Notes: generated by a model from the letters alone, not told the origin. Counted from the first letter of the stretch, positions 9,571 to 21,113 are shown. The stretch: 64,000 nucleotides of DNA from Akkermansiaceae bacterium (GCA_028822935.1 JAPKCM010000009.1:1-64000), one strand, 5' to 3'. Translations and numbers: made by a program.

Positions 9571-11534
9571 AATCCCTCCTCTTTCTCCTCACTCTGGGCT
9601 CCTTATCAGGCGCTCAGATCAAACTCGTCGGCCTGCCCGGTAAGTTCGAAGAGCAAATTCTCGACGCCCTGAGTCCTCGTTTTTACTACATCAAGAAGCG
9701 CCCTGCCACTCCGTCACGGGCTGATGACGCCGCCTTTCTTGTTCTCGACTTCCTCAACAAAAACGGCTCACCCAACGCTCTCGTCACCTGGTCCCTTCCC
9801 GGAAACGACATCATTCTTTTAAAAGCCGATGCTGGAATCACCCAATCGCTGGGAGAAATCTCAGTGAAAGGTTGGCCCAGTGAAGACCCCGCAGGAGCTC
9901 GCGAGCAATTCGGAGCCGAATTCCTGCTACCTGGCAAAAAGAAGACCAAACTCCCTTTTCAAGAATCCAAGATCGGCGATGGAGAAGAACGTGTCACCAA
10001 TCTTCTGAAGAGCATCGGTTACTGGAACGCCAAAGTCATTACCACCAAGAATCCTCAGGCAGGCGACGGCTCCATTCCGATCACTCTCAACATCGAACCA
10101 GGGCCCCTTTTTAAACTGAGCAGACCGCAGATCACTTCACCCATCCCTCCTCCTGTCTCTTTGGTTGAAATGCTCGATGACATTATCGACGCCCCCGCAT
10201 CCGCTGAAAATGTCCGCGGCATCCGTGCCTCCATTACCAAGGAATATCGTAGCATCGGCTACCCCGACGCCTCACTCACCTTCACGCGGGAATATCGTGA
10301 ATCTACCCTCGCTCTTTCCTACACCCTCAAACTCGGTGAGCGCTACAAGCTGAGCAAGGTTTCCGCGGAGGGACTCGAAAAAACAAAAACCTCCTCTCTC
10401 CTCGCGCCTTTCAAGGAATACCAAGACCAACCCTTCAACCAGGATCGATTCAGCGAACGCATCAAAAAACTCATGGCCACCGGTGCCTTTCGGAGTATTC
10501 GCACCGAAGAAAACCCCAAGGACAACCAAGAGATCGACGTCACCCTCCACCTCAAGGAAGCAGATTCAAAAGGCGTCTCCCTTTCCGCTGGAATCGGGTC
10601 ATTCGAGGGCATCATCCTTGGCGCAGGATACTTCGACCGAAACCTCCGGGGCACCCTGCACAACTTCAATACCGGCATCGAATACACCTCACTCGGCCTC
10701 CTCGGAGAAGTCTCCCTGCAAAACCCCTTCTTCCTCGGGAAAGACCTTAACATGACCCAGCGGGCCTACCTCATCACGCGGAACTACGATGGGTATGATA
10801 AGTCCGAGGGAGGCTACGGCATCAAGTTCACCGGCAAGCCCTTCGAGCACTACACCGTCACCCTGGGAGGCGACCTCTTCTTCGCCAGTATTCAGACCGA
10901 TGGTCTCCTCACCGCCAATCTCGGCCCCACCGACTACCTCGTCGCCCGCATCAACCTCAACCAAAGCTACGACCGCCGGGACGACGCAGCTCTCCCCTCC
11001 GATGGCTGGTATGCCGAAATCAATAGCTCACTGGGCCTCGTTCAAAAAGAGGACACCGTCTCCTTCTTCTCCATCGAAGGGCAGCTCAGCTACTACGACA
11101 CCCGGGGAGAAAACAGCGCCATCGCCGCAAACTTCCGCAGCGGCCTCATCGCACCCAGCGGCGGCCTCGAATCTCTCCCTATCGACCTCCGGAATTTCGA
11201 AGGCGGCGCAAACTCCCTCCGTTCCTTCAATGAACGCTCCATGGGGCCATCCGCGAATCGCTTCCCCAGCGGAGGAACCGCCTGGTGGATCGCCAACGCC
11301 GAATACATCCGCACCCTCAAAGGCCCCGTCAAAGGAGTCGTCTTCCTCGATGCCGGAGCCCTCGCCGAAGGCACCGACGAACTCTTCGACACTGACATTG
11401 AGGTCGCCATCGGCCTCGGCCTCCGCATCGACCTCCCCGTCGGCCCCCTCCGCTTCGAATACGGCCACTCACTCACCCAAGACAAAGGAGAACACTCCGG
11501 CGCCTTCCACTTCTCCATTGGCGGCACTTTCTAG
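9567..11534 (+). CDS. BamA/TamA-like outer membrane protein (POTRA + Omp85 barrel)
   Basis: POTRA-like region, C-terminal barrel with GLGLRIDLPVGPLRFEYGHSL and terminal FHFSIGGTF; ATGA overlap with upstream gene. Confidence 0.85.
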   Translation: MKSLLFLLTLGSLSGAQIKLVGLPGKFEEQILDALSPRFYYIKKRPATPSRADDAAFLVLDFLNKNGSPNALVTWSLPGNDIILLKADAGITQSLGEISVKGWPSEDPAGAREQFGAEFLLPGKKKTKLPFQESKIGDGEERVTNLLKSIGYWNAKVITTKNPQAGDGSIPITLNIEPGPLFKLSRPQITSPIPPPVSLVEMLDDIIDAPASAENVRGIRASITKEYRSIGYPDASLTFTREYRESTLALSYTLKLGERYKLSKVSAEGLEKTKTSSLLAPFKEYQDQPFNQDRFSERIKKLMATGAFRSIRTEENPKDNQEIDVTLHLKEADSKGVSLSAGIGSFEGIILGAGYFDRNLRGTLHNFNTGIEYTSLGLLGEVSLQNPFFLGKDLNMTQRAYLITRNYDGYDKSEGGYGIKFTGKPFEHYTVTLGGDLFFASIQTDGLLTANLGPTDYLVARINLNQSYDRRDDAALPSDGWYAEINSSLGLVQKEDTVSFFSIEGQLSYYDTRGENSAIAANFRSGLIAPSGGLESLPIDLRNFEGGANSLRSFNERSMGPSANRFPSGGTAWWIANAEYIRTLKGPVKGVVFLDAGALAEGTDELFDTDIEVAIGLGLRIDLPVGPLRFEYGHSLTQDKGEHSGAFHFSIGGTF

Positions 11535-11925
11535 TGCAAACCCCGAGAGGAGGGCCTTCGCAGCTGGACTATCACGCCTGATATTGCCGAGCCGCTCATC
11601 CTCTCCGCCCACGGGAGCCTGCTCTTTCTGTCTGCAAGAGAGAGACCGCGAGTCACGCGCGATGGGATGTCGGAGCAAAAGGCGGGATGAGCAGTGCCTA
11701 CGATCAGGACGGAAACCTGTTCAAGACCATTGAAGTTGAACCCGATCTTGAGAGCGACGATAGCTCTCTTTTACCCTCAGTGTAAACCGCTCAAAAAGCG
11801 TTGCCCTTTTATTGCCCGTCTTACCCGCATTTGGATGCATTTGGGGCGTATTTTGACCCATCTTCACAATTCCGGAAAATCGAGACAGACTCCTACAATC
11901 CTTATGATTAAGGGGATTAAGGAGG

Positions 11926-11999
11926 TAGGGCCGCAGGGACTTGAACCCTGGACAAAGGGATTATGAGTCCCCTGCTCTAACCAACTGAGCTACAGCCCC
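11926..11999 (-). tRNA. tRNA with CAT anticodon (elongator Met, or Ile2 if lysidine-modified)
   Basis: GGGGCTG TAGCTCAGTTGGTTAGAGCAGGGGACTCATAATCCCTTTGTCCAGGGTTCAAGTCCCTG CGGCCCT A folds as cloverleaf; CCA not encoded. Confidence 0.92.
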
Positions 12000-12026
12000 A
12001 ATCTTTTACGACAAAAGGGATTCTTC

Positions 12027-12374
12027 ATGAAATCGCGCCACTTCTCCCTCGCTTTTATACACTTGCCGACAGCAATCGAACTCAAGAAGAGTAAACCCAG
12101 AAAAACGTGGAGCAAGACCCGATACCAATACCTTTATCGTCACTCAAGCGGGATATATTATGCCCGTTTGACTGTCAATGGACGAAAGACATTCCGTAGC
12201 TTAAAGACCGAAATTATTGAAGTCGCAAGGGCCGAACTGAATACCCTTCAAGAGGAAGAGAAAAAGCGTTCCGATCTGACGACACCAACCACAAGGTCAG
12301 GAACTTGCTCTAACCAACTGAGCTGCAGATCCCCGCTTTTCCAGCGCGCGGGCACTCTCATTGCTAGCGCTTGA
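12027..12374 (+). pseudogene. Truncated tyrosine recombinase/phage integrase, N-terminal part only
   Basis: YQYLYRHSSGIYYARLTVNGRKTFRSLKTEIIEVARAELNTLQEEEKKR resembles integrase N-terminal DNA-binding region; catalytic domain absent; ORF runs into tRNA-like fragment. Confidence 0.65.
12306..12334 (-). repeat. Partial tRNA (5' half / D-arm) fragment
   Basis: TGCTCTAACCAACTGAGCT identical to the D-arm portion of the tRNA at 11926..11999; no 3' half. Confidence 0.6.
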
Positions 12375-12393
12375 GATCAAGTGCCAAGCCTCT

Positions 12394-13830
12394 CTACGTG
12401 CCCTCAACTTCGTGTAAGATATCCACGAATTCATGAAAAACATCCGCATCGAAGGGAATCGCTCCCTTTTTTGCATTCTGGGTAAACCAACGCTGGAGAC
12501 GGCTCCGCCGCTCACGGCTAAATCCCCGCACCCATCCAGCATCCGTGTTGATCGACAACAATGATTCCTCACGCCGACCGTGAGCATGATTCATGATCTC
12601 TCCGAAATGATGAAGACAGCGATCCAGCAAAATCCACGGAAAGTTTTCGCTCGCCGGTGGCCCCATCACGAGAGCCTTGCTATTGCCCTGCTCCGTGATC
12701 ATTCCAATCTTAAGATCTGGTAAATCCTCTCCTTTAAAAAAGGCGGCGCCCGCTCCTCCGATCGCTCCAAAAAGGGTTCCCAAGCCGTGAGTTAACCCAC
12801 CCGTTCCAAGGTCGACCGCAATTCCGGCAGCTCCTCCCGCAACTCCGCCCGCCAAGGTAAGCTGACTCCGTGAAAGACCCCATTTTTGCCAAGTCTCCTC
12901 CGAGCTAAGATCCAGGCCCTCGAAATGATCATCACCCACTTCTACTTTCAACAAGTCATGCCGGTAGAGCTTCAGTAGGCGCCGGTACGTCTTCTCCTCC
13001 ATCCGGGCAATATTGGCATAGTATGTCTTGGTGAGTTCCTGACGCTTGCGCTCTTTGCGCGCTTCCAGCTCTTCCTCTTTCACGTCGAGCGTGACCGACT
13101 CGCGATGCTTCAGCGCATCCGACAAAAAATCCATGAGATACTCTGCGCTCTCTTCCCTGCGCTCATCCCACTCTTGATCAATGAACTCAATCGTTTCCTC
13201 AATTCTGGCTCGATTTCCTTCATCGATTTGAAGAAGAGATTTCAAAAGATTCTTTCGCTCGCTGAAGCGTGCGTGATGCGCGTTAAACGTCCGCACCAGA
13301 TTAAAATAACTCCCGAGCCGGGTGCGCCATTCTTCAATGCGATCTTGATTCTCCGCCTTCTCGTTCAGCAGTGCCATGCGCGGGCGCCCCGTCCATCGCA
13401 AGATCTCCATCTCTGCCACAAAGGTATCACGGAGTGGCTTCGAAGGATCGATGACATAAAGCACCCCTGCTCCATCAACCAGTGGTTGCAAAAGTCGGGA
13501 CTCGTCTTCGAATTGCCCTCCGTCAATTTCCCGCAAGACGAACAATTTTACCGCAGCTAAATCCGGAGTTCCCTCACCGTGAATTTCCTGAATCGCCCGC
13601 ATCGCCTCAAGCGCATTAGAGAAGCCAGGGGTATCAATGAATCGGATCATCTCTCGCCCATCAAACTCGACCGGCAACACCTGGCACTGAGTCGTCGCAC
13701 CAGGAGTGGCGCTCACTCGCACCACTCGATCATTATCGATCTCCAACAAAGTCGCGAGGACCGAGGACTTCCCCATGTTAATTTTACCCACTACTGCGAA
13801 GGTGGGAATCTCTCCTTCAGGATTACTCAT
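12394..13830 (-). CDS. GTPase/DUF3482 domain-containing protein
   Basis: P-loop GKINMGKSSV, DTPGFSN G3 motif; Era-like GTPase with helical C-terminus, paired with DUF2868 gene. Confidence 0.8.
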   Translation of the reverse strand: MSNPEGEIPTFAVVGKINMGKSSVLATLLEIDNDRVVRVSATPGATTQCQVLPVEFDGREMIRFIDTPGFSNALEAMRAIQEIHGEGTPDLAAVKLFVLREIDGGQFEDESRLLQPLVDGAGVLYVIDPSKPLRDTFVAEMEILRWTGRPRMALLNEKAENQDRIEEWRTRLGSYFNLVRTFNAHHARFSERKNLLKSLLQIDEGNRARIEETIEFIDQEWDERREESAEYLMDFLSDALKHRESVTLDVKEEELEARKERKRQELTKTYYANIARMEEKTYRRLLKLYRHDLLKVEVGDDHFEGLDLSSEETWQKWGLSRSQLTLAGGVAGGAAGIAVDLGTGGLTHGLGTLFGAIGGAGAAFFKGEDLPDLKIGMITEQGNSKALVMGPPASENFPWILLDRCLHHFGEIMNHAHGRREESLLSINTDAGWVRGFSRERRSRLQRWFTQNAKKGAIPFDADVFHEFVDILHEVEGT

Positions 13831-15388
13831 CTTTAATCAGGATTTCTTCATCATAGGCGAGACACTCCATCAGAGAATCGCGCAGGGAATCAATGAAAGT
13901 CTGCCACTCGTTCAGCTCTGCCTCAGGGGGTCTTGCCGGATGGCCGCCCGCTCTTTCTCCGAGGACAAGAACCCGAATCACCGCCTCGTCTCCCGCCTCC
14001 CGTCTGATGCGTTTCCAGAGCGCCGTAAATTGTTTGGGCGAGAGATTCCATCCTTCCACAAGAATGATGATCCCACAGGGAGCCGCCCGCATCGCCAGCC
14101 AAGCAGCTTGCTCTTCTGCTTCATCAAGAACATCCACCGTAAATCTCGCCTCGGGGTTCACTCTGAGAGTTTGTAAAAGAAAAGGGCGAAGCACCTCAGT
14201 GTCCACATCAATGCCTCCGACGTCACATAGAACAACTCCATCCTTGATCCCTTCCATTTCCACACTGCGCTCAACGTGGCTCAACTCACGCCATAGAGTC
14301 CGATGACTGCGATCCTGAAAGTCCAACTTCGCGAGGATCGACTTTTCCTTCCAAATTGAAATCACAAGGAAAACGAGCCGGGGAAACAAACCCCAGATGC
14401 AAAGCGCCATGAAAAGAAATCCCGCCCAGGAAAGATTTGCTTTCGAGCGGATTGAAAGCCCTTCTTTATTTCTGGGCTCCTCAAACTGGTAATCCGTTTC
14501 AGACCTCAATTGGGTCAGAGCAATGATCTCATCATTGGGACGCTCGCCCCCCCAAGGAGTCGCCAAAACCTCCGTAGTTTTTTCAAGAGTCGGAGCTCCC
14601 ATCGGCAAGGTCGATTCCCAGAAGAATCCTACATTGCTGAACCAAAGCAGCCCAAAGAGACCCGCAACCAAGCCGAGGTTATACCCAATCCCACCCAGTT
14701 GCAGAATCCGGCTCAGCCGCCAAGTCAGAGCGGAGCGATGATCACGTTGGTTTCCCATCAAAGCGGCCCACTGCTTACTTTCCAAACCTCCGGAGAATCT
14801 GCGCACTAAACTTCCAATGAGACTTTTCAAACCGAGAGACCATTTTTGAAAGAGAAGATAAAAAATTGCACTCCCTAGAATGAGGAGCCACTGCAGACCC
14901 AAAGTCACCACAAGGAAGACCCATAGATTAAACCCCTTGGCCGATACTTTTTGCACCGTCACTTGAGAGCGATCAACCTGAGTCAAATCAAAGGACATCC
15001 CGTCATCCGCATTCACTTCCTCCAAATAGAGACCGCTTTCGTAGCTGTAGGACGTCAGCAATCCCCGCACCACTCCCACTCCGGCAACAAGTGCGAAAAG
15101 AAAAAGCGCCAGTCCAAGAACCTGCGAAACCGTCACCAAGCGCCGCCCGACCGAAACTTCGGTATCGCCTCTCACCCAAAGAAGCCAATATTTCAATCCC
15201 CAGCGACGGCGAGGCGTTTCGTCGGTAAATCCGTCCGTCCCCCGCATGTCACGACGCATTTCCTGCCCAATCTCCGCGTTCGGAGCGCCGGGGTCCTTCA
15301 GAGCCACCTCAAAATCCACAAGCTCTTCCAAGCTCCAATTAACTCCTCTACCTGCCATTTTTCGGTTTGACATTGAAGACCAGTTCAC
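13823..15388 (-). CDS. DUF2868 domain-containing membrane protein
   Basis: Several TM segments, overlaps the DUF3482 GTPase start by 8 nt; this pairing is typical. Confidence 0.78.
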   Translation of the reverse strand: MNWSSMSNRKMAGRGVNWSLEELVDFEVALKDPGAPNAEIGQEMRRDMRGTDGFTDETPRRRWGLKYWLLWVRGDTEVSVGRRLVTVSQVLGLALFLFALVAGVGVVRGLLTSYSYESGLYLEEVNADDGMSFDLTQVDRSQVTVQKVSAKGFNLWVFLVVTLGLQWLLILGSAIFYLLFQKWSLGLKSLIGSLVRRFSGGLESKQWAALMGNQRDHRSALTWRLSRILQLGGIGYNLGLVAGLFGLLWFSNVGFFWESTLPMGAPTLEKTTEVLATPWGGERPNDEIIALTQLRSETDYQFEEPRNKEGLSIRSKANLSWAGFLFMALCIWGLFPRLVFLVISIWKEKSILAKLDFQDRSHRTLWRELSHVERSVEMEGIKDGVVLCDVGGIDVDTEVLRPFLLQTLRVNPEARFTVDVLDEAEEQAAWLAMRAAPCGIIILVEGWNLSPKQFTALWKRIRREAGDEAVIRVLVLGERAGGHPARPPEAELNEWQTFIDSLRDSLMECLAYDEEILIKDE

Positions 15389-15502
15389 GGAAATGCAACC
15401 CTATCTCGTCACGCAATCGACAAACCCATCAACATATCTTGATTTGTAGATTTGTTCTTGATTATTCCCTATTTAGAAAGAAGATCCAGTCGTCACATCG
15501 CC

Positions 15503-16591
15503 ATGGAAAATAACCTTCTCAAGGAGCTACAAAAAAACCTCACTGAACGCATCATGGTCTTGGATGGAGCCATGGGAACCACTATTCGTGGTTACGAGTT
15601 GACTGAAGAGCATGCCCGGGGCGATCGCTTTAAGGAAAACCACGAAGATCTTCTCAACAACGGCGACATCCTCTCGCTCACCCGCCCTGATGTCATCGCT
15701 GACATCCACAGGCGCTTCTACGAAGCAGGATCCGACATCTGTGAGACCAACACCTTTTCCGGAACCGTCCTCGCGCAGTCTGAATTTTTCGTGGAAGACC
15801 CAAGGAAAACAGGAGGCATTAAATCGCCCGAGTTTTTTCAGAAAAGAGTCATCGAGAGTCAATTCCTCAAGGATCTCACATGGGAACTCAATGTTGAGTC
15901 AGTCAAGCTCGCCAAAGAACAAGCCGATCGGGTCGCGCAAAACGATGGCCGCAAGCGCTACGTTGCCGGAGCCATCGGCCCCATGACGGTTTCTCTTACT
16001 AACGTCGTCGATGCAAATGACACCGCCTTTCGCCCCGTGACTTTCGAGCAAGTAAAGGACGCCTACCGGCACCAAATCGATGCGCTCCTTTCTGCCGATT
16101 GCGACATCCTCATGGTTGAAACCATTTTCGATTCTCTCAATGCCAAGGCCGCCCTTGTCGCGATCAAAGAAAGCGGCACCGATGCACCTGTCATCATTTC
16201 CGCCGCTGTCGGCCGTGGTGGAGAGACGATGATCTCCGCTCAAAAAGTGGAAGCCCTTTGGAACACCTTCGCTCATGTCAATCCTCTCGCGATTGGCTTA
16301 AACTGCTCGCTCGGCCCCGACCTCATGGAGCCCTTTTTGCGTGATCTTGGAAACGCCGCGACCACCAATGTCTCCTGCTACCCAAACGCCGGCTTGCCCA
16401 ACCCTCTCGCTCCCACTGGTTTCGATTTAGAGCCCAGCCACATGTACGACTACATCGCAGGCTTCGCCGAAGCAGGCCTCCTCAACCTCGCCGGTGGCTG
16501 CTGCGGCAACACCCCCGAGCACATCGCCGCCATTGCAAAGTCCGTCGAGGGAAAAGCACCTCGCGTCGTCCCCGTCCTCGCTAACGTCTAG
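15503..16591 (+). CDS. metH: Homocysteine S-methyltransferase module of methionine synthase (split MetH, part 1)
   Basis: [40 protein letters not shown] (Zn-ligand cysteines). Confidence 0.93.
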   Translation: MENNLLKELQKNLTERIMVLDGAMGTTIRGYELTEEHARGDRFKENHEDLLNNGDILSLTRPDVIADIHRRFYEAGSDICETNTFSGTVLAQSEFFVEDPRKTGGIKSPEFFQKRVIESQFLKDLTWELNVESVKLAKEQADRVAQNDGRKRYVAGAIGPMTVSLTNVVDANDTAFRPVTFEQVKDAYRHQIDALLSADCDILMVETIFDSLNAKAALVAIKESGTDAPVIISAAVGRGGETMISAQKVEALWNTFAHVNPLAIGLNCSLGPDLMEPFLRDLGNAATTNVSCYPNAGLPNPLAPTGFDLEPSHMYDYIAGFAEAGLLNLAGGCCGNTPEHIAAIAKSVEGKAPRVVPVLANV

Positions 16592-16680
16592 ATCCACGGA
16601 GCTTGGACTTCCCTCTGAACCCATCGCAAAGACAGCCAAGTTCCGACTTCAGATCTCATTGTTCAAATCTCAGATTTCAA

Positions 16681-19464
16681 ATGCCCACCATCCCTCGCCT
16701 CCTCCGCCTATCCGGGACAGAAATTTACAATCACACCCCGGATAAAAATTTCCTCATGATCGGGGAACGGACCAATGTCGCCGGCTCTCCCCGCTTTCGT
16801 AAACTCATCAAAGAAGGTAAGCTCGAAGACGCGCTCGAGGTCGCCCGCCAACAAGTGATCAACGGAGCCAACGTGATCGACATTTGCTTCGATGACGGTC
16901 TCATCGATGGCAAGGTCATGATGGCACGCTTCCTCGACCTCATCCAGGCCGAGCCCGACATTCAAGCAGTCCCAATCATGGTCGACTCCTCCAAATGGGA
17001 GATCATTGAAGAGGGACTCAAGCACCTTCAAGGCAAGGGGATCGTCAACTCAATCTCCCTCAAGGAAGGCGAAGAAGCCTTCAAAAAAAACGCCAGCCAC
17101 ATCCGTAATTACGGAGCCGCTGCTGTCGTGATGGCCTTTGATGAAAATGGTCAGGCTGCCACTTACGAAGAAAAGATCCGTATCTGCAAACGCGCATACG
17201 ATATCCTTGTCGACGAAGTCGGCTTCCCGCCCGAGGACATCATTTTTGACCCCAATATTCTCACCGTTGCCACCGGTATCGAAGAGCATAATAACTATGC
17301 TCTCGATTTCATCAACGCTACCCGTTGGATCAAAGAGAACCTCCCCTTCGCCAAGGTCTCCGGCGGTGTCTCCAACATCTCCTTCTCGTTCCGCGGAAAT
17401 AACGCCGTCCGCGAAGCGATGCACTCAGCCTTCCTCTACCATGCCACCCAAGCCGGCATGGACATGGGCATCGTCAACGCCGGCATGCTCGAGGTCTACG
17501 ACCAAATCCCAAAAAACCTCCTCACCGCGGTCGAAGACGTCCTGCTCAATAAAGACGACGGCGCCACCGAACGCCTCCTCGATCTCGCCGAGTCATACAA
17601 AGGTCAGGGCGCAAAGAAACTCGCTGAAGATCTCACGTGGCGCGAAACCACCGTCGAGAAACGACTCGAGCACTCCCTCCTCAAAGGAATCGATAAGTTC
17701 ATCGTCGAGGACACCACCGAAGCTCTCGAAAATTACAAGAAGCCACTCAGCGTCATCGAAGGTCCCCTCATGGATGGCATGGGCATTGTAGGCGATCTAT
17801 TCGGAGCCGGTAAAATGTTCCTCCCGCAGGTGGTCAAGTCCGCCCGCGTGATGAAAAAATCAGTCGCCTATCTCGAACCCTTTATGGAGAAGGAACGTGA
17901 GATTCGCATCATCAAGCTCACCAAGAAACTCCAGGCGGAACGCTCCGATCTCTCAGAAAAGAACGCCCGGCGCGAAGCCGAAAAAGCCAACTCCAACGGC
18001 AAGATCATCATGGCCACGGTCAAGGGTGACGTGCACGACATTGGCAAAAATATTGTCGGCGTTGTCCTCGCCTGCAACGGCTTCGATGTCGTCGACATGG
18101 GCGTCATGGTTGCCTGCGATAAAATCCTCGAAGCCTTCGACAAAGAGAACGCCGACGTCATCGGCCTCTCAGGCCTCATCACTCCGTCCCTCGACGAAAT
18201 GATCACCGTCGCCAAGCAGGCCGAAAAGGCTGGCCTGGGAGCCAAGCAGGTTCCCATCCTCATCGGCGGAGCCACCACCAGCGCCGCCCACACCGCGATC
18301 AAAATCGCCGAGCACTACTCCGGCCCGCTCGTTCACGTTCTTGACGCCTCTCGCTCCGTCCCCGTCACCACCTCCCTTCTCTCGCTGGAAAACCGTGACG
18401 CATTCATCGCCGAAAACGAAATCAAGCATCAAAAGGCCCGCGAAAAATTTTCCGGTGCTCCCAAGAAAGAAACCATTTCTCTCACAGAAGCCCGCGCTAA
18501 AGCGCCGCAGATCGACTGGTCCAACTACCGTCCCCCCGTCCCCGAGTTCACCGGTACGCGAATCATCAAAAATCAATCCCTCCGAGAACTCGCAAACTAC
18601 ATCGACTGGACCCCCTTCTTCCACACTTGGGAACTCCGTGGAGTTTGGAATGAGGAAACCCAAACTCTCAAAACCAAAAACGTTGAAGGAGCCAAAATCG
18701 CGCTAGAACTCTACCATGATGCCCAAGATCTCCTTGAAAAAATCATCGCCGAGAAGAAGTTCACCGCTACCGGAATATACGGATTTTTCCCAGCTCATCG
18801 TGATGGCGACGACATCGTCGTGGCGACTACCTCCGGTCGCGTAGCCAAAACAAGCTCTCGGTCACAATCAAAGGTCGTTTTTCATACTTTGCGCCAGCAA
18901 CAGAAAAAAACCACCGGCAAACCCAACTTCGCCCTCAGTGATTACGTTGCCGAAAAAGACGACCACCTCGGTGGCTTCGTCGTCGGCATCCACGGTGCCG
19001 ATGAATGGGCAGCCGAACTTCGTAAAACTCACGATGTTGACGAAGCGATCATGGTCCAGGCCATCGCCGACCGTCTCGCCGAAGCCTTCGCCGAACTCCT
19101 CCACCACCGCGCCAGGATTTCATGGAGCATCGAGCGCCCCAGCCAGTTCACCAAGACCGAACTCATCCACGAAAAGTATCAAGGTATCCGCCCTGCTCCA
19201 GGCTATCCATCCCAGCCGGACCATACCGAAAAACCGGCTCTTTTTGAACTCCTCAATGCCCAAGAAGAAATCGGAGTCGAACTCACCGAGTCCTGCGCCA
19301 TGCACCCCGGCTCCGCCGTCTGCGGCCTCTACTTCTCGCACCCCGAGTCACACTACTTCATGATCAGCGAACTCCAAAAGGACCAGATCGAAGACTACGC
19401 CAAGCGCAAAGGCATCTCCATCGACGAAGCCGAAAAATGGCTCGGCCCATGGCTCGGCTACTGA
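16681..19464 (+). CDS. metH: Methionine synthase pterin-binding + B12-binding + reactivation modules (split MetH, part 2)
   Basis: [33 protein letters not shown] (B12 DxHxxG), [27 protein letters not shown]; start refined to [12 protein letters not shown]. Confidence 0.93.
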   Translation: MPTIPRLLRLSGTEIYNHTPDKNFLMIGERTNVAGSPRFRKLIKEGKLEDALEVARQQVINGANVIDICFDDGLIDGKVMMARFLDLIQAEPDIQAVPIMVDSSKWEIIEEGLKHLQGKGIVNSISLKEGEEAFKKNASHIRNYGAAAVVMAFDENGQAATYEEKIRICKRAYDILVDEVGFPPEDIIFDPNILTVATGIEEHNNYALDFINATRWIKENLPFAKVSGGVSNISFSFRGNNAVREAMHSAFLYHATQAGMDMGIVNAGMLEVYDQIPKNLLTAVEDVLLNKDDGATERLLDLAESYKGQGAKKLAEDLTWRETTVEKRLEHSLLKGIDKFIVEDTTEALENYKKPLSVIEGPLMDGMGIVGDLFGAGKMFLPQVVKSARVMKKSVAYLEPFMEKEREIRIIKLTKKLQAERSDLSEKNARREAEKANSNGKIIMATVKGDVHDIGKNIVGVVLACNGFDVVDMGVMVACDKILEAFDKENADVIGLSGLITPSLDEMITVAKQAEKAGLGAKQVPILIGGATTSAAHTAIKIAEHYSGPLVHVLDASRSVPVTTSLLSLENRDAFIAENEIKHQKAREKFSGAPKKETISLTEARAKAPQIDWSNYRPPVPEFTGTRIIKNQSLRELANYIDWTPFFHTWELRGVWNEETQTLKTKNVEGAKIALELYHDAQDLLEKIIAEKKFTATGIYGFFPAHRDGDDIVVATTSGRVAKTSSRSQSKVVFHTLRQQQKKTTGKPNFALSDYVAEKDDHLGGFVVGIHGADEWAAELRKTHDVDEAIMVQAIADRLAEAFAELLHHRARISWSIERPSQFTKTELIHEKYQGIRPAPGYPSQPDHTEKPALFELLNAQEEIGVELTESCAMHPGSAVCGLYFSHPESHYFMISELQKDQIEDYAKRKGISIDEAEKWLGPWLGY

Positions 19465-20705
19465 TTCCCTTTGATGCTCCAAAGCGTCGTCTCCGAGCGC
19501 ACGATCATCCCCTTATCAAAGATAATCGGAGTTGCGAAAACCGGCTCACCAAAGTCGTTCTCGGCAATCTGCTTCGCCCCCTTGGGTGAAACCTCATGCA
19601 CATAGCCAATTCCTTCTTCCGTGAAGGAATAAAAGTGATCGCCCACCAGCATCGGCGAGGCTGAAAAATTGCGCTTCAACGACTCTACCCAGAGTCGCTC
19701 GCCATCCTTCTTGTTGATCGCACTCAGCTTCCCTGAATCCGTAATGAGATAAATGGTATCCTCCTTGATCACAAAAGAAGGAGTCGCAGGAATGTCTCTT
19801 TTCGACTCCCACTTCACGTGAGTCTTCGTCACGTCACCGACCGCATCCTCCAGCTTAATTGCCATCAATCTCGGTTTCATAAATCCAGTCGCAAGATAAA
19901 CCACCCCTTCATCGAGCACCGGAGTCGGCACGATCGACCAACCCACCCCACAATCCACCGACCAAACCAGCTCGCCACTCTTCGGCCGATAAGCCCCTAC
20001 ATGCTCACTCCCTTGGCTCACCACCAGAGACTCCCCGTTCATCTCCACTACCAGCGGCGTTCCAAAGGAAAACTTCTGTTTCGTATCCACCCCGCGATCC
20101 TTCTGCCAAATCTTCTTCCCCGTCGTCGCATCCAGCCCGCGCACCAGGGCCTCATCTTCCCCATCCGCGCTGAAAACCAACACCCCTTCGCACAGCACCA
20201 TACTCCCCCCATTTCCATGCACCGCGGGATAGCTCTCGTGAAAGCGCCACTGCACCTTGCCATCCTTCAAGCTCAGGGCCGCCGTCCCCATATGTCCAAA
20301 ATGCACGTAGACCATCCCGTCCGCGATCAGCGCTGAAGGACTCGCGAGACCATTCTTCCGGTGCCGCATTCCCGCGTCTTTCTCACTCGGATCAAAAACC
20401 TTCTCATCCCACACAATCTTCCCTGTCTTCGCATCCACCGCGACGACCCGGAGTTCCACCTTCTCTTTCCCCACCGCTGTCGTCACGACAATCAGCCCAT
20501 CACTCATCACCGGCGAGGACCACCCCTTCCCCGGAATCTTGCTCTTCCACGCCAAGTCGTTTTCAAAATCGATTTCAACCGGAACAAACTGAGCATCCAC
20601 CACCCCCTGCAATTCTCCTCCACGGATCTCCGTCCACTCCACCGCCATCGCCATCGCCCCAAAGGACAAACACAAGATTCCACCAACAATAATTCCCTTA
20701 CTCAT
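19458..20705 (-). CDS. PQQ-binding-like beta-propeller repeat protein
   Basis: Repeated blades ([43 protein letters not shown]), signal peptide. Confidence 0.87.
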   Translation of the reverse strand: MSKGIIVGGILCLSFGAMAMAVEWTEIRGGELQGVVDAQFVPVEIDFENDLAWKSKIPGKGWSSPVMSDGLIVVTTAVGKEKVELRVVAVDAKTGKIVWDEKVFDPSEKDAGMRHRKNGLASPSALIADGMVYVHFGHMGTAALSLKDGKVQWRFHESYPAVHGNGGSMVLCEGVLVFSADGEDEALVRGLDATTGKKIWQKDRGVDTKQKFSFGTPLVVEMNGESLVVSQGSEHVGAYRPKSGELVWSVDCGVGWSIVPTPVLDEGVVYLATGFMKPRLMAIKLEDAVGDVTKTHVKWESKRDIPATPSFVIKEDTIYLITDSGKLSAINKKDGERLWVESLKRNFSASPMLVGDHFYSFTEEGIGYVHEVSPKGAKQIAENDFGEPVFATPIIFDKGMIVRSETTLWSIKGNQ

Positions 20706-20838
20706 AAGATTCTCCTACGAAATCAGGAAAACGATTCCTTTCAAGCATCTCTGATCGTCATCTCCTCATCCGTCGTTGAAAAGCGTCTCGAAAAGAGGCA
20801 GGCTTCCGTGCTGACAAACCATTTTACCAGCTCCCTCC

Positions 20839-21111
20839 ATGTCATCTCAGTCTGTCACTCCCACCTTCATCTGCCCCCTCTGCGACACCACTCTTGATAA
20901 AGTCGAAGTCGCCCTTAGACGGAACATTTGGAACAGCATCCTTACTGGACTCGGAAGCTCCCAACTCCAAGTTTATCGCCGAAAAACAAATTCTTGGCAG
21001 ATCTTCCTCAAACCAGGCCGCGACATCCCTGCCCTCTCCTGTCCAAAGTGCGGAACCCTCACCATTCCACCCTCGATCCCATCACACCGCGAATCCCTCG
21101 GCCTCAAGTAA
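20839..21111 (+). CDS. Small zinc-ribbon hypothetical protein
   Basis: CPLC ... CPKC spaced pairs in 90 aa. Confidence 0.55.
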   Translation: MSSQSVTPTFICPLCDTTLDKVEVALRRNIWNSILTGLGSSQLQVYRRKTNSWQIFLKPGRDIPALSCPKCGTLTIPPSIPSHRESLGLK

Positions 21112-21113
21112 CA

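Noticed and set aside
6508-11733. Long antisense and alternate-frame ORFs across the TamB/BamA genes (for example 6633..7286, 8311..9000, 10789..11733)
   Set aside because: Shadow ORFs opposite or overlapping clearly coding frames; low-complexity Ser/Thr/Pro or Gly/Glu composition caused by codon bias.
12306-12334. Second complete tRNA gene
   Set aside because: Only the 5' acceptor/D-arm region matches; the following sequence does not form anticodon or T arms.
17138-17791. 217-aa ORF inside metH part 2, and the 365-aa ORF at 60643..61740 inside pgi
   Set aside because: Alternate-frame shadows of strongly conserved genes.
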